Positions 24,076 through 29,390 of a stretch of 29,390 nucleotides of DNA are shown here, one piece after another (positions within the stretch are counted from its first letter, which is position 1; each line of letters starts with the position of its first letter). Made by a program: the position numbers and the translations under genes. The stretch comes from DASZHJ01 sp035507155 (lineage in GTDB: Bacteria; Pseudomonadota; Alphaproteobacteria; ATCC43930; CGMCC-115725): assembly GCA_035507155.1 (NCBI GenBank), contig DATJOK010000140.1, forward strand, positions 1-29,390. The letters run 5' to 3'. The notes below the pieces were generated by a model. That model made no database searches. It had not been told where the DNA came from and saw only the letters and a program-made list of their open reading frames with translations.

Positions 24076-25071
24076 ATGACGACGCTCACCAAGCCACCTG
24101 CCGGCCCGCGCGAGGACAGCCGCGCCATCGAAGCGGCGCGTCGCGTGCTCAAGGCCGAGGTCGCCGGCATCGAGGATCTCGCCGCCAGCCTCGACGGCGC
24201 CTTCGTCGCCGCCATCGAGGCGCTGGCGCGGGTCAAGGGGCGCGTCATCGTCACCGGCATGGGGAAGAGCGGCCACGTCGCGCGCAAGATCGCGGCGACC
24301 CTCGCCTCCACCGGCACGCCGGCGCAGTTCGTCCATCCCGGCGAGGCGAGCCACGGCGATCTCGGCATGATCGCCGAGGGCGATGCGGTGCTGGCGCTCT
24401 CCAATTCCGGCGACACCGCCGAGCTCGGCGACATCCTCGCCTATACCCGCCGCTTCCGCATCCCGCTGCTGGCGATGACCCGGCGCGCGGAAAGCGCGCT
24501 GGCGGACGCCGCCGACATCGCCCTGGTGCTGCCGCAGAGCGCCGAGGCCTGCCCGATGGGCCTCGCGCCCACCACCTCCACCACCATGATGCTGGCGCTG
24601 GGCGATGCGCTGGCGGTGGCGCTCCTCGAGCGGAAGGGATTCTCGGCGGAGGATTTCCAGGCGCTGCATCCGGGCGGACAGCTCGGCAAGCAGCTGCTGC
24701 GCGTCGCCGACATCATGCACGCGGGCGAGGCGGTGCCGCTGGTGGCCGGCGGCACGGCGATGGCGGAGGCGATCCTGGTGATGACCGCCAAGAGCTTCGG
24801 CTGCGCCGGCGTCACCGACGCCGGCGGCAGGCTCGTTGGCATCGTCACCGACGGCGACCTCCGCCGCCACATGGGAGGCGCGCTGCTGGCCAAGCGCGTC
24901 GACGACGTGATGACGCCGACACCGAAGACGATCCGGCCGCAGGCGCTCGCCGCCGAGGCGGTCGGCCAGATGAATGCCCAGGCGATCACCAGCCTCTTCG
25001 TGGTCGACGAGGCGTGGCGGCCGCTCGGCATTCTCCACATCCATGACTGCCTGCGCGCGGGGGTGGTGTGA
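24076..25071 (+). CDS. kdsD: Arabinose-5-phosphate isomerase, KdsD/KpsF family
   Basis: Converts ribulose 5-phosphate to arabinose 5-phosphate, the first step of Kdo synthesis for LPS. The 331-residue protein has an N-terminal SIS domain (about 40-175), with RVIVTGMGKSGHVARKIAATLAS, HPGEASHGDLGMI and ALSNSGDTAEL, then LAPTTSTTMMLALGDALAVALL and HPGGQLGKQLL. Two CBS domains follow from about 205 (IMHAGEAVPLV and VDDVMTPTPKTI). ATG 24076 is used because it gives the family's usual length; the frame could also open at ATG 23968, adding 36 Gly/Ala/Pro-rich residues. The stop overlaps the GTG of lptC. Confidence 0.94.
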   Translation: MTTLTKPPAGPREDSRAIEAARRVLKAEVAGIEDLAASLDGAFVAAIEALARVKGRVIVTGMGKSGHVARKIAATLASTGTPAQFVHPGEASHGDLGMIAEGDAVLALSNSGDTAELGDILAYTRRFRIPLLAMTRRAESALADAADIALVLPQSAEACPMGLAPTTSTTMMLALGDALAVALLERKGFSAEDFQALHPGGQLGKQLLRVADIMHAGEAVPLVAGGTAMAEAILVMTAKSFGCAGVTDAGGRLVGIVTDGDLRRHMGGALLAKRVDDVMTPTPKTIRPQALAAEAVGQMNAQAITSLFVVDEAWRPLGILHIHDCLRAGVV

Positions 25072-25763
25072 GCACGCAAGCGGAAGGCAAGCGGTCGGTC
25101 CTCGGCGGCCCGTCGGTCGAATCGCTCAATGTGCGGCGCGGCATCCTCGCCCAGCGCATCGAGCGCTACAGCCGTCTCGTTGCCCGACTCAAAGTGGTGC
25201 TGCCGGCCTCGGCGCTGGCGCTGCTGCTGCTGATCGCCGCCTGGCCGCGCATCCAGAGCGCGGTCGAGCGCATCAAACTGCACGCGCCGCGCCTCGATCT
25301 CAGCGAGGCGCGCAACCTTCGCATGGTGAACCTTCGCTATGCCGGCATCGACCGGCACGACCGGCCCTTCACGGTGACGTCGGACGTGGCGCGCCAGGTG
25401 CCCAATACCGAGGATACGGTGGCGCTCGAGAGCCCGAAGGCGGACATGACCACCCAGAGCGGCACCTGGATCGCGGTCACCGCCGACAACGGCATCTACA
25501 AGCCGCAGGCGCAGCTCCTCGACCTCGCCGGCAACGTGGAGCTGTTCCAGGACAAGGGTAACGAGTTCGTCACCGACAAGGCCCATGTGGACATGGGCCG
25601 CGGCACCGCCGAGGGCAGCGCGCCGGTCGAGGGCCATGGGCCCTTCGGCACCGTGAAGGCGGAGGGCTTCCGCATCGGCGAGCACGGCGACGTCATCGTC
25701 TTTACCGGCAAGACCCACATGGTGCTGGAACCGCACGACCCCAAGATCAAGGAGCAGCCGTGA
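25068..25763 (+). CDS. lptC: LPS export protein LptC
   Basis: LptC is the bitopic inner-membrane protein that passes LPS from LptB2FG to LptA. This 231-residue product has a cytoplasmic N-terminus of about 42 residues, one membrane helix (about 43-60, LPASALALLLLIAAWP), and a periplasmic domain with ARNLRMVNLRYAGID, DNGIYKPQAQLLDLAGNVEL and VKAEGFRIGEHGDVIVFTGKTHMVL, the beta-jellyroll pattern of LptC. The GTG start at 25068 overlaps the kdsD stop as GTGA. The stop overlaps the lptA start in the same way. Sequence conservation in LptC is low, but position and architecture make it clear. It is longer than E. coli LptC (191 residues), mainly in the N-terminal tail. Confidence 0.93.
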   Translation: MSTQAEGKRSVLGGPSVESLNVRRGILAQRIERYSRLVARLKVVLPASALALLLLIAAWPRIQSAVERIKLHAPRLDLSEARNLRMVNLRYAGIDRHDRPFTVTSDVARQVPNTEDTVALESPKADMTTQSGTWIAVTADNGIYKPQAQLLDLAGNVELFQDKGNEFVTDKAHVDMGRGTAEGSAPVEGHGPFGTVKAEGFRIGEHGDVIVFTGKTHMVLEPHDPKIKEQP

Positions 25764-26746
25764 AGTCGGCCGGCGCGCGGCTGGCGCTCCCGGTGCTGCT
25801 CGCCTCCCTGCTGATCCCGACCCTGGCGCTCGCGCAGAAGCCAGCGACGAAATCCATCACCAAGCCGGCGCCCGCTGCCACCAGCAACCAAAGCGGAGCC
25901 GCCAAGAACGACACCAGCACCGGCGTCAGCCTCGGTGGTGACAACAGCGGCAAGCCGGTGACCATCGAGGCCGATCAGGGCATCGAATGGCAGCAGAACA
26001 ACCACGTCTACATCGCTCGCGGCAATGCCAAGGCGTCGCGGGGCACGGTGACGGTGATGGCGGACATGCTCACCGCGCATTACCGTCCGACGGGAAATGT
26101 CGCGGGCACCACGCCCGCCGCCGACCGCGGCGATGCCTCCGGCAACACCGAGATCTATCGCGTCGACGCCGACGGCCACGTGCGCATCGTGACCGACAAC
26201 CAGACGCTGACCGGCGATCACGCGGTCTATGACGTCGACAAGGCCTCGCTGGTGGTCACCGGCAAGGACCTGAAGCTGGTCAGCCCGCGCGATGTCGTCA
26301 CCGCCCGCGACAGCCTCGAATGGTACGATCGCCAGCAGCTCGCCGTCGCGCGCGGCGATGCGGTGGCGATCCGCGATCAGAAAAAGGTGCGCGCCGACGT
26401 GCTGACGGCGACGGTCGAGCGCGACAAGTCCGGCACCCAGCACCTGTCCCGCGTCGACGCCCACGGCAACGTGGTGGTGACCTCGCAGGACCAGATCGGA
26501 CGCGGCGACAGCGGCGTCTACAATGTCGAGACCGGCATCAGCACGCTGATCGGCAACGTGCGGCTGACGCGCGGCCCCAACGAGCTGCGCGGTCAATATG
26601 CCGTCATGGACCTCAACCACAATGTGAGCCGGCTGCTGAGCGCGCCGCCGAACGCGAAGCTGACCGGCGGCAGGGTCCCGGGTCCCGTGGAGGGATTGAT
26701 CATCCCGCACGAGCAGGGTCCGCCGGTGGTGAAGCAGCGAGAATAG
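25760..26746 (+). CDS. lptA: LPS transport periplasmic protein LptA
   Basis: LptA polymers bridge the periplasm and carry LPS to LptDE. The 328-residue product has a signal peptide ending at TLALA-QK (about residue 25), a low-complexity Lys/Pro/Thr/Ser segment to about 62, then an OstA-type beta-jellyroll. Repeated strand pairs are visible as IEADQGIEWQQNNHVYIARGNAKA, IYRVDADGHVRIVTDNQTLTGDHAVYD, VDAHGNVVVTSQDQIGRGDSGVYN and GNVRLTRGPNELRGQYAVMD. It is much longer than E. coli LptA (185), which suggests extra jellyroll rungs. GTG 25760 overlaps the lptC TGA and has AAGGAG (25749-25754) 5 nt upstream. Confidence 0.92.
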   Translation: MKSAGARLALPVLLASLLIPTLALAQKPATKSITKPAPAATSNQSGAAKNDTSTGVSLGGDNSGKPVTIEADQGIEWQQNNHVYIARGNAKASRGTVTVMADMLTAHYRPTGNVAGTTPAADRGDASGNTEIYRVDADGHVRIVTDNQTLTGDHAVYDVDKASLVVTGKDLKLVSPRDVVTARDSLEWYDRQQLAVARGDAVAIRDQKKVRADVLTATVERDKSGTQHLSRVDAHGNVVVTSQDQIGRGDSGVYNVETGISTLIGNVRLTRGPNELRGQYAVMDLNHNVSRLLSAPPNAKLTGGRVPGPVEGLIIPHEQGPPVVKQRE

Positions 26747-26776
26747 GAAGCAATTAGGAACAATGGGACAAGCGCG

Positions 26777-27619
26777 ATGAAAGCAACGCCGCCCAAGCCT
26801 GCCGCCGCCCGCCCGGCCGCCGCGACGCCGAAGCCCGTCGCTCCGCCGAAGCCGGCCGCGGCGAAGGGCGAGCCGGGGCCGCGCCTCGTCGCCGACAACC
26901 AGGGGCTGATCGCCACCAGCATCGGCAAGAGCTTCAAGCAGCGCCCGGTGCTGCGTGGCGTCAACGTCTCCGTGCAGCGTGGCGAGGCGGTGGGGCTCCT
27001 CGGGCCGAACGGCGCCGGCAAGACCACCTGCTTCTACATCATCACCGGCCTCATCGCCCCCGATGTCGGCACCATCACGTTCGACGGCCACGACATCACC
27101 GAGCTGCCGATGTACCGCCGCGCGCGGCTCGGCATCGGCTATTTACCGCAGGAGGCCTCGATCTTCCGCGGCCTCTCGGTGGAGAACAACATCCGCGCCG
27201 TGCTCGAGGTGGTCGAGCCCGTTCGCGAGACCCGCGAGGCGATGCTGGACGAGCTGCTGGCGGAGTTCTCCATCACCCATCTCCGCCGCGCGCCGGCGCT
27301 GGCGCTGTCCGGCGGCGAGCGGCGCCGCGTCGAGATCGCCCGCGCGCTGGCGACCCAGCCGCATTTCATTCTGCTCGACGAGCCCTTGGCCGGCATCGAT
27401 CCGATCGCGGTCGGCGACATCCGCGATCTCGTCGCGCATCTCAAGGACCGCGGCATCGGCGTGCTGATCACCGACCACAACGTCCGCGAGACGCTGGAGA
27501 TCGTCGACCGCGCCTACATCCTCCATGAGGGCCGCGTCCTCATGGAGGGCAAGCCGAACGAGATCGTCGCCGACGAGGATGTGCGCCGCGTCTATCTCGG
27601 CAAGACCTTCAGCCTCTAG
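26777..27619 (+). CDS. lptB: LPS export ABC transporter ATP-binding protein LptB
   Basis: The ATPase that powers LPS extraction by LptB2FG. The 280-residue protein carries Walker A GPNGAGKTT (K82), the Q loop YLPQ (Q125), signature LSGGERRR (177-184), Walker B FILLDEP (D201, E202) and the switch His H234 (ITDHN). The end GKTFSL is the normal LptB tail. Unusual is a 36-residue N-terminal Lys/Ala/Pro-rich arm before RLVADNQGL; E. coli LptB is 241 residues. No ATG, GTG or TTG lies between the arm and the ATPase, so the arm is likely real. The start follows lptA by 30 bp, with only a poor ribosome site. A five-codon ATG...TGA frame (26763-26780) overlaps the start as ATGA. Confidence 0.95.
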   Translation: MKATPPKPAAARPAAATPKPVAPPKPAAAKGEPGPRLVADNQGLIATSIGKSFKQRPVLRGVNVSVQRGEAVGLLGPNGAGKTTCFYIITGLIAPDVGTITFDGHDITELPMYRRARLGIGYLPQEASIFRGLSVENNIRAVLEVVEPVRETREAMLDELLAEFSITHLRRAPALALSGGERRRVEIARALATQPHFILLDEPLAGIDPIAVGDIRDLVAHLKDRGIGVLITDHNVRETLEIVDRAYILHEGRVLMEGKPNEIVADEDVRRVYLGKTFSL

Positions 27620-27648
27620 ATCGCGCTTCCCTTGCTCTCGACGGCCAC

Positions 27649-27680
27649 ACCGGATCCCGCGGCTTTCCGGTTCGGGTTTC
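27649..27680 (+). terminator. Weak terminator candidate after lptB
   Basis: A 6-bp stem (27649-27654 with 27666-27671) encloses an 11-base loop and is followed by TCGGGTTTC, only modestly U-rich. It lies 30 bp after the lptB stop, where the operon should end. The stem is short, so the call is weak. Confidence 0.3.
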
Positions 27681-27860
27681 TGTGCCACGAGACCGAGTCA
27701 GCGCAGTGGATGTGAACCACCAGAAGACGTGGATCGCCGGGTCACGCCCACGGCTGTCCGGTTCAGCGAAATCGGTGGTCGAAGTGGTAGATCGGAAGTC
27801 AGCGCAATCCTCCGTGTCCGCGGTACCCTCCGCGGTGATGCTTATTTCCGTGAGCGACCC

Positions 27861-27882
27861 TCATGCCTGCGGGCAGGCATGA
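27861..27882. repeat. Perfect inverted repeat TCATGCCTGC-GG-GCAGGCATGA
   Basis: Two perfect 10-bp arms with a 2-bp centre lie 57 bp before the lysE-type start. Read as RNA the hairpin has 9 or 10 pairs with a tight loop and no U-run on either strand, so a dimeric regulator site fits better than a terminator. It is the strongest palindrome seen in the window's gaps. Confidence 0.7.
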
Positions 27883-27939
27883 TTCCCCCTCGCAGAATCA
27901 TTCAAGACGCCATCGCCGACGGCGCGTAGCCTCGGCGAG

Positions 27940-28533
27940 ATGAGCCTCGAACAATGCGTCGCCTTCCTGATCTTCGCCCTGGTGGCGGCAGTGACGCCGG
28001 GCCCCAGCAACGTCATGCTGGCGGCGACCGGCTCGGTGGTGGGCGTGCCGCGCGGGCTTCCGTGCCTCGTCGGCGTCTCGCTCGGCATGGGCACGCTGAT
28101 CTTCAGCGTGTCGCTCGGATTGGGCCAGGTGGTGCTGGCGCATCCCCAGATCCTGCAGGCGCTCAACTGGATCGGCGCCGCCTTTCTGCTCTGGCTCTCC
28201 TGGAAGATCGCGAGCTCGGGCGCGCTGGCGGCGGGCGCCGCGCCGAAGCCGGTGGGCTTCGCCCGCGCCGCCCTCTTCCAGTGGATCAATCCCAAGGCCT
28301 GGCTGGTGGTGACGAGCGCCGCCGGCACCTATCTGCAGAGCGGCGCCAGCGCGCTGCTGCAGGCGGTCTCGCTCGCGCTCCTCTTCGTCTGCGCAGCACT
28401 GCCGAGCGGCTTCGTCTGGCTCGCCTTCGGAGCCTCGGTCAATCGCCTGCTGCGCGATCCGCGCCACGCGCGCGTCTTCAACATCCTGATGGGCGCGAGC
28501 CTCGCCGCCTCCGTCGCCTTCATTCTCTGGTGA
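27940..28533 (+). CDS. LysE/RhtB-family amino-acid exporter
   Basis: A 197-residue inner-membrane protein with about six hydrophobic segments. The start LIFALVAAVTPGPSNVMLAATGS carries the LysE/RhtB signature (TPGP, then a polar residue and hydrophobic run). GLPCLVGVSLGMG and FQWINPKAWLVVTSA are further family hallmarks. Members export amino acids or related metabolites by an unknown coupling ion; the substrate here cannot be told from sequence. It converges with an AraC-type regulator gene, sharing 14 bp of 3' sequence, an arrangement often seen for this exporter family. A perfect inverted repeat lies upstream. No clear -10 or -35 was found. Confidence 0.9.
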   Translation: MSLEQCVAFLIFALVAAVTPGPSNVMLAATGSVVGVPRGLPCLVGVSLGMGTLIFSVSLGLGQVVLAHPQILQALNWIGAAFLLWLSWKIASSGALAAGAAPKPVGFARAALFQWINPKAWLVVTSAAGTYLQSGASALLQAVSLALLFVCAALPSGFVWLAFGASVNRLLRDPRHARVFNILMGASLAASVAFILW

Positions 28534-29368
28534 GCGAGAGCGCGCGGAACTCCGTCGGCGAGAGGCCGTAGGCGGCGCGGAAGAGCCGCGTCATGTGCGC
28601 CTGATCGGCGAAGCCGGCATCGAGCGCCACCGCCGCCAGCGGCCGGCCGGCGCGGATCTCCGGGCGCACGAGATCGAGCCGCCGCAGCAGCAGATAGCGG
28701 TAGGGGCTGGTGCCGTGGCTCTGCCGGAACTGGCGGGCAAGGGTGAAACGGTCGAGGCCGCTCACCGCCTCGAGCTCCGCCGAGGCGACCACCCGCCGCC
28801 GCTCCGCGTCGAGGAACGCCCGCGCCCGCTCCACCGCGGCCGCGTCCGCAGGAAGCCGCCGCGGCCGCCGTGCCGAAGGGTCGGCGGCGAGCAGCCCGCG
28901 CGCCGTCGCCTCGATCAGCGCATCGACCGCGAGCGGCTCGAGCGGTGCCGGAAAATCGAGGAACGCCTCCGCGACCGCCCGCGCCAGCGCCGGCTGCGCC
29001 GCGACCGGCTCGCGGACGAAGGGAAGCGGCACCGGCCTGCCGCAGGCTGCGCGCGCGGCTTCGGCGATCCGGCCCGGCGGCAGATAGATGATGCGATAGC
29101 CGAAGCCCTCCGGCGCGGCGGCACGGCCGTCATGCGCCTCGTCGGGGTGCAGCACCACCACCTGGCCCGGCGTGCTGATCCGGGTGGCGCCGCGATAGTC
29201 GAAGGCCTGCACGCCGGCGTCCGTGAGGCAGATCGCGTAGGTGTCGTGCCGGTGCCGGGAGAAGGCGCGGCCGGCGAACCAGGCGCTGAGCCGCTCGACG
29301 CCGCCCTCCGCCCGATGGCGGATCCAGCCGCTTGCCTCCTCCAGCCCCTCGGCCGCCGTCGATCCCAT
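28520..29368 (-). CDS. AraC-family transcriptional regulator
   Basis: A 282-residue regulator. The N-terminal cupin-like effector domain (about 25-150) has FSRHRHDTYAICLTDAGVQAF and GQVVVLHPDEAHDGRAA, the AraC-binding pattern. The C-terminal double helix-turn-helix (about 180-275) has VSGLDRFTLARQFRQSHGTSPYRYL and ALDAGFADQAHMTRLFRAAYGLSPTEFRA, closely matching the AraC signature. ATG 29368 gives the expected domain layout; its upstream region is mostly outside the window. It converges on the LysE-type exporter gene with a 14-bp overlap, so a role in controlling that exporter is likely but inferred. The effector is unknown. Confidence 0.93.
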   Translation of the reverse strand: MGSTAAEGLEEASGWIRHRAEGGVERLSAWFAGRAFSRHRHDTYAICLTDAGVQAFDYRGATRISTPGQVVVLHPDEAHDGRAAAPEGFGYRIIYLPPGRIAEAARAACGRPVPLPFVREPVAAQPALARAVAEAFLDFPAPLEPLAVDALIEATARGLLAADPSARRPRRLPADAAAVERARAFLDAERRRVVASAELEAVSGLDRFTLARQFRQSHGTSPYRYLLLRRLDLVRPEIRAGRPLAAVALDAGFADQAHMTRLFRAAYGLSPTEFRALSLTRE

Positions 29369-29390
29369 GGCAGCAAGCCTAGCGGATTCC

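Larger units (their letters stand above)
27620..27939. other. 320-bp noncoding gap after lptB
   Basis: I see no supportable gene here; short frames lack a ribosome site and family likeness. A weak hairpin ACCGGA/TCCGGT (27649-27654 with 27666-27671), followed by a T-rich run, could end lptB transcription. AGTCAGCGCA occurs twice (27696, 27797) and GGCTNTCCGGTTC twice (27661, 27752), which may be a decayed duplication. TCCGCGGT occurs twice in tandem near 27813-27835. A perfect inverted repeat sits near the right end. In many alphaproteobacteria rpoN follows lptB; it is not here. Confidence 0.6.

Noticed and set aside
26763..26780. Five-codon leader ORF overlapping the lptB start as ATGA
   Set aside because: Too short to judge; no codon bias or conservation can be read. 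Noted in the lptB entry only.
27525..27929. 134-codon frame extending past lptB into the gap
   Set aside because: Mostly a shadow of lptB, with no ribosome site, no family likeness and repeat-like sequence in the gap.
1..29390. CRISPR arrays, insertion sequences, prophage or toxin-antitoxin genes
   Set aside because: No spaced identical repeats, transposase, integrase or small toxin-like pairs were seen on either strand.

Overview
The window is a GC-rich, gene-dense stretch of an alphaproteobacterial chromosome. Long sham ORFs antisense to the real genes are typical of high GC. The gene content points to the Rhodospirillales or a related deep lineage: thrS-infC preceded by two glycosyltransferases, a gltD-gltB order, a complex I NDUFA9-like gene, and tRNA-Leu / RNase D / kdsD-lptC-lptA-lptB. 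That placement is inferred from gene order and protein likeness only. I see no insertion sequence, prophage, CRISPR array, integrase or toxin-antitoxin pair. This is core chromosome, not an island.

Layout. (1) 1-247: the 3' end of an amidase on +. (2) 291-5063, minus strand: GT4 glycosyltransferase -> GT9 heptosyltransferase-like -> thrS -> infC, tightly packed. (3) 5093-5857, plus: an alpha/beta hydrolase diverging from GT4 across only 29 bp. (4) 5863-9697, minus: MFS transporter -> ParB-like protein -> YeeZ-like SDR -> six-helix membrane protein. (5) 9885-15032, plus: RND adaptor -> RND permease -> secreted TPR protein, with overlapping reading frames. (6) 15033-23001, minus: NDUFA9-like -> gltD -> gltB -> FzlA-like GST. 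(7) 23116-27619, plus: tRNA-Leu(CAG), RNase D, then kdsD-lptC-lptA-lptB (Kdo precursor synthesis and LPS transport). (8) 27620-27939: a 320-bp noncoding gap with a perfect inverted repeat. (9) 27940-29368: a LysE-type exporter and an AraC-type regulator, converging and overlapping by 14 bp.

How the genes work together. Two blocks serve the envelope: the GT4/GT9 pair fits LPS core or other surface glycan assembly, and kdsD-lptCAB makes the Kdo precursor and drives LPS export. gltD and gltB encode both subunits of NADPH-glutamate synthase. thrS and infC serve translation, and the RND and MFS genes are efflux systems.

The strongest unusual signals are translational. infC has no usable ATG, GTG or TTG and most likely starts at ATC (827..825), directly behind AAGGAGG. 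RNase D has no canonical start before its catalytic Asp-Thr-Glu motif and most likely starts at CTG (23253), behind GGAG. All four 4-bp stop/start overlaps in the window use GTG or TTG starts, never ATG. I did not find a convincing new multi-gene system. The best follow-ups are these start codons, the promoter element in front of kdsD, the repeats in front of gltD, and the lone ParB-like protein.
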